NCBI GenBank assembly: GCA_015832175.1
Contig: WJXW01000001.1
Location: forward strand, 2,790,001-2,854,000
Origin: Paraphaeosphaeria minitans
Taxonomy: Eukaryota; Ascomycota; Dothideomycetes; Pleosporales; Didymosphaeriaceae
Direction: 5' to 3'
Length of the DNA: 64,000 bases
Part shown: piece by piece, positions 16,481-26,395 of the stretch
Numbering within the stretch: the stretch's first letter is position 1
Layout: every line of letters begins with the position of its first letter
Notes under the pieces: model-generated
The model's database searches: none
What the model saw: only the letters and a program-made list of their open reading frames with translations
Told to the model about the DNA's origin: nothing
Position numbers and translations under genes: made by a program

Positions 16481-17213
16481 TCAGGCATACATATCATCGT
16501 ATTCTTCCTCGTCGTCGTCAGCTGGAGGCGGGGGCGGCTGTTTCTTCTTCAGAAGCTCCTTGCGATCAAGCGGACATGTTGAGTTGAGCTTGAGCCAGGG
16601 CTTGATGCAATCGAGATCGAAGCGATGATCTGGGTGGCAGGGAAGCTCTACCACCAACGGATACTGATCTAGGGGGGAAAGAGTCAGCCACAGTTGAACG
16701 TAACCTTGCACGAGTATCTACATACCTTCAAGAAACGGATTTACACATATCGGGCAGGTATCGCTTGGCTTCAGCGACTTGTTCGGCACACGCTCCAGCT
16801 CGTCCAGGAAGCTATCTGGAACGCCCTTCAACTCGGATGGAGGGTCATCTGCATGCTGCCGCAGCTGCTCGACCATGCTAGCAAGCAGATCGTCACCGCC
16901 AGCGATGCTGTCGCCCCGCTCGTCCGCTGGTCGACCGCGCATCATATCGAAAGCGTTGGCTAGCAACCTGAACGCAGCCGCTACATTCTCGGGCTGGGGT
17001 AACGCGTGGGTATTGTGGTGTGCTTGCGGATCGGACGTGTCGACCAGCTCAAGCGTAGAGAAGAAGGTGCTGAGATCGGGTCTACGCACAGGCTGCTCAG
17101 GCTTGTCTTCCTTGGTGGGGATGTTGTGTTCGACTGCATTGATGGTCAGTCCATAGTCGGGATGTCCAGCTGCCGAGGGCAGTGCATGGGAACTCGCCTT
17201 CGTAGCCAGACAT
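16481..17213 (-). CDS. RING-finger protein (putative E3 ubiquitin ligase), 3 exons
   Basis: CDS is complement(join(16481..16668, 16726..17133, 17198..17213)), 612 nt, 203 aa. The first exon is 16 nt (MSGYE plus one base) and is followed by a 64-nt GC-AG intron (donor GCGAGT). Joining gives MSGYEVEHNIPTKED, which removes an otherwise frame-breaking stretch. The C-terminal RING is split by a 57-nt intron: TCPICVNPFLE, then LPCHPDHRFDLDCIKPWL and TCPLDRKELLKK. The last ligand position is Asp (CPLD) where most RINGs have Cys; I believe this occurs in related fungal proteins. The middle third is helical and acidic. The tail is Pro-rich followed by Asp/Glu. Likely a soluble E3 ligase; substrate unknown. 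Confidence 0.85.
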
Positions 17214-17436
17214 GGTGGATTGGTCGGGCTGCGTACGCTCAGCTTCAAAGGTAACTGCACAGTGTGTGGACGTAGCGGGGGTTTGAAGCTGCACCTTGGT
17301 CGACGCGCAGCCGGCGCTTGCTAGCAACTTCGCGTGCGGCCACCCCGCGCTCGCTGGAGTGATCATGTGACTGTGATGACCCTAGCCTTGGCCCTATATG
17401 TCTCTAGCGGATGCCTCAGCCCCACCACTCGCCACA

Positions 17437-17463
17437 ACTCACACTCACACTCACACTCACTCA
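17437..17463. repeat. ACTCAC microsatellite
   Basis: Four to five copies of a 6-bp CACTCA unit. Confidence 0.75.
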
Positions 17464-17640
17464 CCTTGCCATTGCCCTTGCCCCTTGGGAAGGACACCAT
17501 CATTGGAATTCGAGTGTCTTCGTAGACTAGGCCTGATAGCATACAACCGCCAGCCTCAGCCACCATCTTCTGAGTTCGCTCTTGCCGAGGCATGCCACCA
17601 CTGGGCCACTGTTGAAGCTTTGCTGGCGCGCGCGTTGCCC

Positions 17641-17694
17641 TACCTACCAACCTACCAACCTACCAACCTACCTACCTACCTACCTACCTACCTA
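17641..17694. repeat. CCTA/CCTACCAA tandem repeat
   Basis: Three CTACCAAC units followed by about seven CTAC units. Confidence 0.85.
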
Positions 17695-17822
17695 CGTCGA
17701 ATCGATCAAGCCGGACCTCGTCCATAGAACAGCATTTCTTAGACTTGTTTCTCAGACTTGCAACCTCAATAGCTTCATTGTCTCTTGCCGAAAGCGCCTA
17801 TGCTGTTCAAGCTCGCGGGCTT

Positions 17823-17832
17823 TACCTAGGTA
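17823..17832. repeat. TACCTAGGTA palindrome, copy 2
   Basis: Perfect 10-bp palindrome in the RING/HET-related intergenic region. Confidence 0.7.
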
Positions 17833-18359
17833 ACTGTATGGCTGCCCCTTGACTCGTTCTTGTCCGACTCATTGCGCGAAGGCCGATGGTGCGGACTCAC
17901 GAAGCTTCGTACGCAGGGCATGCCTGGATCGGAGCATACCACGTACGAAGGATGCCAATGATACCTTTGTCGCTCTAGTGATGCAGGGGCCCGATCGTTG
18001 GCCAGACTTGCCCTGAAAAACCCTGGGCTGGCCGCTGTGCTCAGCCTCCTTCGAACATTAGCGTCAAACTCGTCCTTGCGCTGCCCATCAGCGTGATCTC
18101 GATTCTCTGCTGAGACTTCGGCAATATTAGAGGCTTTCAACGGCGAGGCGCAGTCATACCTATGGGGCGGCGACGCGGTAAACCTACTATTTGACAGCCA
18201 CCGCGCACCTCGCACGTTCATCCATCACGCTCTTATTCACCGAGCCTCTTGCTTGCTCACCAACGCTTCACATCGGCCGTCACATTTTTAGAAGTCTCCA
18301 CGTCAACACTAGCACTGGTGACCGATCGCAATAGAAACTTTCGTCGATTCCGTCTACTT

Positions 18360-19718
18360 ATGTCGCTGCTCGTCATGTCTACCGACCCCCCACCTTCGCG
18401 GGGTTCTTCGCCATATCTCCGGCCACGCTTAAGTCTCTCTACAGTCACCAGCATATTTCCGCGACCGCGAGGAAACAGCAAATCTCCTCACCCCGATAAC
18501 CTCTCAACGGGAAATTCTGGCGGATGGCTTTCCCCTCTGGAGCCGTCAAGATCACGGAGCAGTTCAACTTCCCGCTCCATCCGCTCCATCTCATCAAAGT
18601 CTCCTGGAAAATGGATCAGAGATCTTAAGAGATCGAGATCAGCTTCTATCAACTCAGCCGCCGGGGAAGACAATCCCCCGTTGAAAAGAGAGGACTTCAA
18701 AGAAGTAGAAGGCTGGTTTGACGCTTTCCAAAAATACAACAGCCTCATCACAAACCAAGTGTCTGGAAATTCAAACTTTCCAGCAGAAGAGCTTTCCAAG
18801 ATACAGAAAACGATTTGCGAAGTTGAGGGCGGACGTTTCATCAATGACCTTCCGGAAGCGTTGTTCGACATCGCATTATTATGGTGTCCGGCAGGAGAGA
18901 TGACCAGAAAGTCTGTCGCAGAATCATCAGAGCCGTCCTGGAGCTGGAGAGGTTGGAATGGCCCAGTGAATTTCCCTTTCGATCCGTCCAGTTGTCCCGA
19001 CGTTAGGAGGCGTGGAGAAGCACCTGTGTTCTTCAAATCCAAGATCACTTCGTTCGTACTTGGACCCGAGTCTGGACCCGAGCGATACACCATCATGAAC
19101 CGAGCCATATCACTCAAGCTGGACCCGATATCAAAGCAACGCCCTCGGATTGAGTATCCTACCGCAGGTCTGCAGCTCTTGGCCAGTGAACCTCCGAAAG
19201 TCCAGAGCGACACGCTAAATTTCACTGCACAAAAGGTCGACGCAAGTGCTTTTGAAATGGAACAGGTCTACGATGAAGAGAAGCACCCACTGCTCTGCAC
19301 TGGGCTTATAGACTCTCAAGATCGCCCCTGTGGTGTCCTCATGGACTATAAGAAGAAGATTGCCGCGCATCAGCAAGACGGAAAACTCCACTACGTGTTG
19401 CTCTCCGTAAACCGTCGCGTCCCATCGACATTCAGCAAGAGCTCAAATAACATCTCCCACCCCTCTGGTATCCCAATCTGGAAGGAAGGCCGGTTTCTAA
19501 AGGAAGAAGAGATTGGCGACCCAGAGGATTACGACGACGGCGAGTGGAAGATGTACAATGTCATGTTGATCCAGGAATTCGAAGCCAAGACGTTGGACGA
19601 CGGATCCATCCAGGAGGCTTTCGCGCGACGAGTGGCTGTAGGACGCATTCACGAAGACGCATGGAACGACGCCATGAAAACCGTTCCCAATAAATTCTCG
19701 AAGATTGTCCTTCGATAG
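18360..19718 (+). CDS. HET-related protein lacking the HET domain
   Basis: Single-exon protein of 452 aa from the ATG at 18360; a second ATG at 18375 is equally plausible. The first ~110 residues are Ser/Arg-rich and disordered. From about residue 125 it resembles the half of fungal HET (heterokaryon incompatibility) proteins that follows the HET domain: LPEALFDIALLWCPAGEMTRK, then EPSWSWRGWNGPVNFPFD, matching the usual FDxALLW and PSWSWAGW blocks. The N-terminal HET signature blocks are absent. The segment normally carrying the SDRLNAFAG-type motif is replaced by an unrelated run (NQVSGNSNFPAEELSKIQ). It may be an orphan C-terminal module or a domain-loss paralogue. The frame is intact across all 453 codons, so it is probably expressed. 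Role unknown. Confidence 0.72.
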   Translation: MSLLVMSTDPPPSRGSSPYLRPRLSLSTVTSIFPRPRGNSKSPHPDNLSTGNSGGWLSPLEPSRSRSSSTSRSIRSISSKSPGKWIRDLKRSRSASINSAAGEDNPPLKREDFKEVEGWFDAFQKYNSLITNQVSGNSNFPAEELSKIQKTICEVEGGRFINDLPEALFDIALLWCPAGEMTRKSVAESSEPSWSWRGWNGPVNFPFDPSSCPDVRRRGEAPVFFKSKITSFVLGPESGPERYTIMNRAISLKLDPISKQRPRIEYPTAGLQLLASEPPKVQSDTLNFTAQKVDASAFEMEQVYDEEKHPLLCTGLIDSQDRPCGVLMDYKKKIAAHQQDGKLHYVLLSVNRRVPSTFSKSSNNISHPSGIPIWKEGRFLKEEEIGDPEDYDDGEWKMYNVMLIQEFEAKTLDDGSIQEAFARRVAVGRIHEDAWNDAMKTVPNKFSKIVLR

Positions 19719-20277
19719 GCAATCTTGACATGATCCTGCTTTTGTGTCTTTCCTTTTCCTTCCTCCGTCACAAATGTAATTCGTAGTCCATTATTTTCCG
19801 TTCCTCAACGATTCGATGGAATCAAGGCGAAGGGCAGGTTCTTTCTTTTGGGGGAAGGGGTTTTTTTTTTTCCTTTTCTTTTTCTTCTTCAACATTGGCG
19901 GGCATGCATGCATCAGCACATAAAGGCGTTTGGAGTCAGCACACAACATCACAACAGCATACCCGATAGAGGACTGGAAAAGTGGATTAAGCAATATTAT
20001 TTCTTAACACCGACGATGCTCGTGCACATTGCGAACCACTTTGACAAACGCACGCACTGGATCATGCTTTGCAGTAGCCCATCACACGCGATGCAAGCTG
20101 TTTCAATATTCAAACCTCTGCGGCACATAGCATATGTACTCAAAACAACTCACATTGCAAGAGAGATACCGTCGGTCTTGTATCTGGGTGTCCGTGAAGA
20201 CCTCGGCATTCGTTGTACTTGGTCCAGTATAACTACTCCAGATAATCTGCAAAAGTCGCCGCACTAAATGGACTCAA
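19719..20277. other. Intergenic, convergent 3' ends
   Basis: Separates two convergent genes. It has a T-run near 19861-19870 in a pyrimidine-rich stretch but no supportable gene. Confidence 0.5.
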
Positions 20278-21000
20278 CTATGCTTCGGTCGGTCGCCATG
20301 TGTCGGAAGCAAAGTAGCCCCGTCGTCCACTACCATCATACCTCTCTGGCTGAGTGCGAGGGCTTGGGTCACGCTGCTTCACAGGTGGTTCGTGACGCCC
20401 ACGCCCGGCCACCCGTTGGATACCTTCCACGTCGCCCTTCTCCCCGAACGCATCTCGAAACGGCACCTCCACAGAGCGACCCTGACCGCCCCATTCCAAG
20501 TCCTTACCATTGAATACAGGAGCTCGTTCGTGCATCCTAACGAGCTCCTGGATCTCCTCGCAGTAATCGCGCAGCGCGTGTGCAGCATCATGGATCTGAC
20601 CAGCGACAGCAGCGTCATCCCCACGTACTAGCCCCAAACGCAAGCTTTCCAGCGCACTTCTATCAGTCTCGATCATCTTACCTGCTTCGTGGATCAGGTC
20701 AATGTGCTCGGGCATCCAGCGGTGGCCGGTTGGGCAATCCCATTGGTAACTGATGACCAGGCGGTAGGCGCGGACGGTGCGGACGATCAGGCGGTCGATA
20801 CCGCGGTCGTAGACTTGGGGAGCTTTGGGGCGGCCGCTTCCGTTGGGTTCTATGCTTTGGGTGTGGTTGGGGGTGTCGTGTCGGACTGTGCGGCTGTTGA
20901 TTTGGGCGTGAGACGCGGGCGAGGGGCCGGGCGTCCAGGTATCGCCTCTTCGTAGGTTTGCGTCTAGGCGGCTGGTTGGACCGTCGGGACGGTATGAGTT
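20278..21000 (-). CDS. Hypothetical protein, 5' end unresolved
   Basis: An uninterrupted minus-strand frame ends at 20278. The part from the ATG at 20715 is 145 aa, but the upstream part of the same frame also looks coding (RGIDRLIVRTVRAYRLVISY, then QWDCPTGHRWMPEHIDLIHE), so the real start lies further up. The frame stays open beyond 21000 without an in-frame ATG. A TTTCCAG near 21100 could be the acceptor for an upstream exon. The middle is helical (DYCEEIQELVRMHERAP). Both ends are Pro/Arg-rich and probably disordered. I do not recognise the family. Confidence 0.5.
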   Translation of the reverse strand, partial: NSYRPDGPTSRLDANLRRGDTWTPGPSPASHAQINSRTVRHDTPNHTQSIEPNGSGRPKAPQVYDRGIDRLIVRTVRAYRLVISYQWDCPTGHRWMPEHIDLIHEAGKMIETDRSALESLRLGLVRGDDAAVAGQIHDAAHALRDYCEEIQELVRMHERAPVFNGKDLEWGGQGRSVEVPFRDAFGEKGDVEGIQRVAGRGRHEPPVKQRDPSPRTQPERYDGSGRRGYFASDTWRPTEA

Positions 21001-21107
21001 GTATCTAGGGGTTAAGTGTGTGTCATGTTTACGTGGTGCTGCGGGGTTTGAGGGTGGAGCACGGGCGGTCGGGTGGTGTTGGGGTGTCTGGAAAGCAGAC
21101 CTGTCTC

Positions 21108-21115
21108 TATATAAA
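21108..21115. promoter_or_regulatory. Possible TATA box
   Basis: TATATAAA on the plus strand; the TATATA core reads the same on the minus strand, where it would lie just upstream of the hypothetical gene. Position is the only evidence. Confidence 0.25.
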
Positions 21116-21336
21116 GATAGAGAGAAGTGCGGTTGAAAGCTAGTAGGGTGAGTGAATGTTCTCCGAACGTGTGGTAGGGGAACGCGGGGGTTTCATTGTA
21201 GGCCACGTGCTGTCTCTGGCTTGTCTTCATGACAATCTTCGTGCAAGTATTCAGACCGATCCCCGAATTGTGATGGACATGGCGAGTCGGGAGGCCTGGA
21301 GTGGTACTTGATTCTGTCTCTGCATCAGGTGGCCGA

Positions 21337-21472
21337 GATGTCGAACAGCTGGAGCTTTCTCGGTGGACCTTCGCGTCAGGCAGATGTCGAACAGCTGGAG
21401 CTTTCTCGGTGGACCTTCGCGTCAGGCAGATGTCGAACCATTGAAGCTTTCTCGTAGGCCTTCGCGTCAGGC
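21337..21472. repeat. 46-bp tandem repeat, three copies
   Basis: Copies start at 21337, 21383 and 21429 with GATGTCGAAC and end near GCGTCAGGC. The first two are identical; the third has substitutions and a small deletion. Confidence 0.9.
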
Positions 21473-21923
21473 TGTGTTTCCCAGGATAGATTTTGAGGTC
21501 ATACATGGGCAAATGTGCAGTCTAATAAGTTACTACAGGATATACGATCCTTACGCGTAGCTGGCCGTTGGGTTGACGAATGCATGAGAGACTGAGGGTC
21601 CAGAAATCTCGTGTCAGCTAGGTACCTACAATGGAGGGGCTGTTGTCGTACGTGCCTGCCGCGCACACAAACATTTCAGGAAACAGCCAGGCGACAACCA
21701 GAAGGTGCAATCCTCCGATGAAAGTGGGGCCTCCGGGGGTATTCAAGGCAGAGCTAGGGAACAAGCAAAGTCAACAATACGAAATGTCTCGGATGACGAC
21801 ATGCGGAGCTGTGAGATGCGTCGGTAGGTAGGTAGGGAGTCGGTCGACGGGACCTACGCGTTCTGGAAGGAAGGCGCGTTCTAGGTAGCTGCGTCACTTC
21901 CACGGTTCGCATACGGCACCATC

Positions 21924-21933
21924 TACCTAGGTA
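21924..21933. repeat. TACCTAGGTA palindrome, copy 3
   Basis: Perfect palindrome within a larger run of GGTAGGTAGGT and GGTACC-like elements (about 21924-21968) that can pair with one another. Confidence 0.7.
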
Positions 21934-22035
21934 GGTAGGTATCTAGAGGTACCGTACCTACCGTAGGTACTGTTGACGCGAAAGCTTGTTGGTCAAGGCG
22001 GGGGCTGGCATCAACACATTCAGAGGCATCACCAC

Positions 22036-22170
22036 GCTCCCAGGCACGCACGCACACACAGACGCACACACACACAGACGCACACTCACGCACACACACG
22101 CACACACACGCACACACACGCACGCGCACACAGACACACTTACACACACTTACACACACGCACACTCGTC
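22036..22170. repeat. CA/ACGCAC microsatellite
   Basis: About 130 bp of ACACAC with interspersed ACGC and ACAGACGC units, 400 bp upstream of the DBF4 start. It makes spurious Thr/His or Val/Cys open frames. Confidence 0.9.
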
Positions 22171-22569
22171 CTCGGGGCACAAACAACAAGGGACCCACCT
22201 TGTTATTCTTCGCGGTAAGGATCCGTTGCTGGGGCAGGCATCGCGCACTAGCTCGAGCACGGTCCCGCACCTCTTCGCGTCTTGGTCGAGTGCATTGCCA
22301 GCCACAACAAACTCGCTCCCATCCGGTCCAAGACAGAGCTGCCCCAGCCCTGCCACCCACCCACCCTCCCGCCCGCCGCTCACTCAATCACGCCCGACCA
22401 CCTTCACACACCCTCTGCACTGCTCCACCACGCCGGCATGGCCGTTGCGCGTTACTAGCCAGAACAGACGTGCCCGTTCCCGTCGCGTCAAGAGCTAGGA
22501 AACTGACTCTACCCTGCCCCTCCGCCCGCAGCTCCCACCCGCCCTCCACCCAGCCCTCCTGCTCTACGC

Positions 22570-24530
22570 ATGGCAGCAGTAGCTGTCCCTCCCTCGCCTC
22601 AGGCTGTAGACGTCATGGCCAACCGTCGCGTTCCCCTCGCCAACCTCCACAATGCCACAAATTCGCCAATGCGTGCTGCCGCCATTGGCGGCAAGCGCCA
22701 GCGCTCCCATGCCAGCGAGCAACGCGACCTCACCTATGGCCAGCCACCCGCAAAGAAGCTCATGGTCGAGGCCGACGACGCAGATGCCCGTCGCTCTGGG
22801 CTCGTCCGCCGGAGCGCTGCTCCACCGACTGCCCTCACCAAGAAACTGGAAGCCGCACGCGAGCAAAAGGTCGAGCTGAAGGCCGCGCCCAGGGCCGCTC
22901 GACCCAGCACGCGCGGCCCCGAGGTGACTGCCAGCAACCTAGACACCATCCGCAATTGGCAACGGCACTATAGAAAACTCTTCCCGCAGTTCGTCTTCTG
23001 GTTCGAGAGTGTTCCCGAGGACATCAAGTCCAAAATCTCCCGGCAGGCACAGATCCTAGGCTCTGTATGTACCCACCCTCACTGCACACCTTATATTGCT
23101 AACATCCCTCCAGCGGGAAGCCAAGTTCTTCTCCCGCGAAGTCACCCACGTCATCACCGCTCGCGCCCTCGGCCCCGAATTCGATTCTTCCAGCTCGTCG
23201 ACCGCTGCTAAGGGCACCGTCAACCCAGCTCAGCTTGAATCCAAGAAGTCTGTTTTCGACAATGCCCTCGAGACCCAGAGGACCGGTGGTGGGGACATAC
23301 TGCACAAGGCCAAGGACTTGGGCATGAAGATATGGGCGCTGGACAAGCTCCAGCGTATGCTTGATACCATGTTCAATACTGCTACTGGGGATGACGTCAC
23401 GCAGTACCGCAATGTAGTGCTTGCACAGCAGCCCACCGCTCGCCGTGACCTGCAGAAGTTGCTGGAGCAAGAGAAGCTTACTCGGCCGATGGACCGCGAC
23501 TACACCGTTGCAGCACAGGACATGATTCCCCTCCGTGGGTTCTACATCTACATCCACGACATGGATGAGACGACCCGCCCTGTTATGGTCCGCGAATATA
23601 CTAAGGTCCCGAAGAAAGAAGATGGCAAATGGCCCCAGTTCCGTGTCTCTGGAAACTACAAGTGCCCCTTTATCGAGGATCGCGAAGCTGTTCGTAGGCA
23701 ACAGATGGAAGAGCAAGACGCACGACACGCACGGAGGATGGCCAACGCTGCTCCACGCACCCGGGCTGTTACTGCCGCGCTGGATGAGAAACGTGCTCTG
23801 GCAGAAAACCCCAACCTCGCACGCCGCAACACCACCCCTGCTGTTCCAGGAAAGGAAGACAACGCTGACTCTACTGGTGCGCCGAAGGCTCTCCAAACCA
23901 CGCGAGATGGCATTCCTCCCATGTTTGGCAGTGCTCAGGCTAGTCTCCGCGCGATGCCAAGATTCATTGGCGGCGAACCTGTAGCTTCTGGTCTGCACCA
24001 ATCGAACATCACGTCCGCCATCAAGTCTCAGATGATCTCGTCTACCGCTGCAGCGCCAGGTGCCCGTGCAGGGAACAGTAAAGAGGTCAATCAGTTGAAG
24101 CGAAAGGTGTTAGAGAGGAACAGCGGACCATCTATGAACAGCGCCAACTCGTCCACTATGGGCGATGCTTCTCTACGGGCAGCACTGAACCAGGAGCACT
24201 CCCAAACCGCACGCGCCGCAAAACGCAAAGCCCAAGAGATTCTCGGGCACGTTCGTGAGGACACTGATGAGGAGCAAAAGCTCCGGAAGGTTGTAGCGAT
24301 GCGTCGCAAGAAGCCCGTTGAGAAGGAGCTCAAGCCTGGCTACTGCGAGAACTGCAGGGAGAAGTTCAATGATTTTGACGAGGTGTGTAACATTCCTATG
24401 TCTACTTGCAAAGTGATTTGGCTAACTGAATATGTAGCATGTTGTCGCACGCAAGCATCGCAAGTTTGCAGTAACGACCGATAACTGGATGGAGCTTGAC
24501 CAGCTCCTCGCTCAGCTTACCCGTGAATGA
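22570..24530 (+). CDS. DBF4: DBF4/Dfp1-family regulatory subunit of Cdc7 kinase, 3 exons
   Basis: Activates the Cdc7 kinase (DDK) that phosphorylates MCM at replication origins; nuclear. CDS is join(22570..23064, 23114..24382, 24438..24530), 1,857 nt, 618 aa. The N-terminal BRCT-like part crosses the 49-nt first intron (WQRHYRKLFPQFVFWFESVP ... REAKFFSREVTHVITARAL). The central motif-M-like part has GFYIYIHDMDETTRPVMVRE. The C-terminal DBF zinc finger is rebuilt only by splicing the 55-nt second intron: PGYCENCREKFNDFDE then HVVARKHRKFAVTTDNW, giving the CCHH ligands CxxC and HxxxxxH. It ends just after the finger, as is usual. The ATG at 22615 (MANRRVPLANL) is an alternative start. Confidence 0.93.
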
Positions 24531-25272
24531 TTTCGAAGACGAAAAACGTACACGAAGACACCCGCATTGCCCACCAGCACAGAAACCATGACACGGCATA
24601 ACACGCACGACTAATTTCGTTCGACCCTTCCATCCACTTCTCGCAGCCTTCTGGCGCAAGGATCGTTTTACTTTGCGAATACCCGTCACCCAGCATTTCG
24701 GCGGCCTGCAGCATTTCTTGAGGCGCATTTTCCTTCCTATACCGGGGCATGGCTTGGTTGTTTCCCAAGCGGCCTTGGACGAATTCCTGTAGGGTGGCTA
24801 CGATGCATGGATCGTTGTATATACCTACTGCATCCTACTTCCCTTTGTCACGCCGTCTGCTGGTTATCATGGTCAACGGCGAGCGTCTGTAGAGCGTACG
24901 GCGTTGTCTGAATTGTGGATATATCCTTGGAGCGGATTTTGTCATTGCGAGCTGGGTGTATCTCATTTATCACTATCGTATTAGATATAGATAGGTATCA
25001 ATTCGAGAGTGCAGATCATTCTTTTCTTCCATGCAGCCGGCTGTAAATGGGATGTGGTTGCGGTGGAGGCCCGACTTAACCTGAGGTGCGGGGCTCTGGT
25101 TGGCCAGGCAGTTGAACTTCAGGTCGCAGCTTCTCTTACCCTTTTGGAACCTCCGACTCACCATACCCTTCATTCTCCTTTAGTTATAAGCTTTTGGCTC
25201 TCTACGACCTTATGTGATAGTTCAGCGAGGTTACCGTCGCAGTTTCACTACGCCTTGGCCTTGCCAAACATC
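24531..25272. other. Intergenic, nothing recognised
   Basis: 3' flank of DBF4 and promoter side of ATG12. No domain-bearing frame is present. Confidence 0.5.
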
Positions 25273-25922
25273 ATGTCTCGACCACAATCACCCGCACAGC
25301 CAGCTTCGCCAGCATTATCAGACGATGCCGCGCCCGAAGCGCCGCTCACCATGGCGGCCTCGACCCTGCTCACGACGCTACCCGTGGACGCGAAAGAAGC
25401 GTTAGTCAACGACGGAAAGGTACGTGTCCAGAAAGGTAAGTCGGACTCGGATTGTCAGGCACAGGTGCCCGCAGCCCTGCACGTATATACCACGCCCCCC
25501 ACCCCCCCTTGACCACGTGTATACCACGCTCCCTTGCCCACGTGATTCCCCCTTCTTCTCCTGCACGCTGACCCCACACAGTCCGCATCCACCTCGTCGC
25601 CATCGGCTCCGCCCCGCGCATGCCCACCATGGTCTTCATGATGACGGCGTCGAACCGCTTCGAGGTCGTCGTCCGCCAGATACGGAACAAGCTCAAGCTC
25701 AAGCCGCACGAGAGCGTGTTTTGCTACCTCGGGAACGTGTTCAGCCCCGGGCTCGACGAGAGCGTGGAGAATCTTTGGAGGGTGAGTTTGTGTCCCCCCC
25801 TTTATTCTTTTTTTTTCTTTTTTTTTTGTTCTGGCGATGGGGCTGATGAGTGCAAGTGCTTTAAGCAGGGGCAGAAGGAGGAGTTGTATGTGGGGTATGC
25901 GCTGAGTCCGGCGTTTGGGTGA
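25273..25922 (+). CDS. ATG12: ATG12, ubiquitin-like autophagy modifier, 3 exons
   Basis: Ubiquitin-like protein conjugated through its C-terminal Gly to ATG5, forming the E3-like complex that lipidates ATG8. CDS is join(25273..25435, 25582..25781, 25857..25922), 429 nt, 142 aa. A disordered Ser/Pro/Ala-rich N-terminus is followed by KVRIHLVAIGSAPRMPTMVF, RFEVVVRQIRNKLKLKPHES, VFCYLGNVFSPGLDESVENL and the terminus ALSPAFG, matching ATG12 including the exposed terminal Gly. Intron 1 is 146 nt. The intron 2 acceptor was chosen to give LWRCFKQGQ as in the family; its AAG is a weak site, and GAG six bases earlier would add two residues. Intron 2 is stopless and a multiple of three. Confidence 0.92.
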
Positions 25923-26395
25923 GTGAGGGGAAGGGGAAGAGTACGGTGCGGGAAAGAGAGCGCATGGAGGAGCTGTCTGGGTGGGTGTTGAGCTACGTCC
26001 GGATGGTGAGGAGGGACTAAAGGCAACGGCGTCGTCAGTCATGTGGAACCAAGTAATGAGCAGGTCGTGCTGCGATGGACGGAAGAGGTATGATTGGCAT
26101 CACTGACTACATCATACATAGATCTACGGTGAAGAGGGAAACCACTTGATGTAACTTCAAGTCGTGAGAACGGGGCATATGTATTGCTGTTCTAGACAAT
26201 TTGTGAAATGCCAAAGCTATATGGCGAAACGCTGAACAGGAGCTACAGCTGCTGAAAAGTGCGGGTATTCTAAATGCGCAACGACAAACTCAAAAGAACC
26301 CCCCCCCCCCCCCGGTGGCAAAGCGTTACGAGGGAACGTTGGGCAGGTCATCGAACGCCTTGGGTACTTCGGGCTTTCCCTCTTTCGGCTGGGCT
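25923..26395. other. Intergenic, convergent 3' ends
   Basis: Gap between ATG12 and the 3' end of panB. It contains a run of 15 C residues and no gene. Confidence 0.5.
26299..26313. repeat. Poly-C homopolymer
   Basis: About 15 consecutive C residues; length may be affected by sequencing error. Confidence 0.8.

Larger units (their letters stand above)
17214..18359. other. Intergenic region, divergent promoters
   Basis: Lies between the divergently read RING gene and the HET-related gene, so both promoters should be here. It holds two short tandem repeats and one TACCTAGGTA palindrome. No coding region is supported. Confidence 0.5.
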
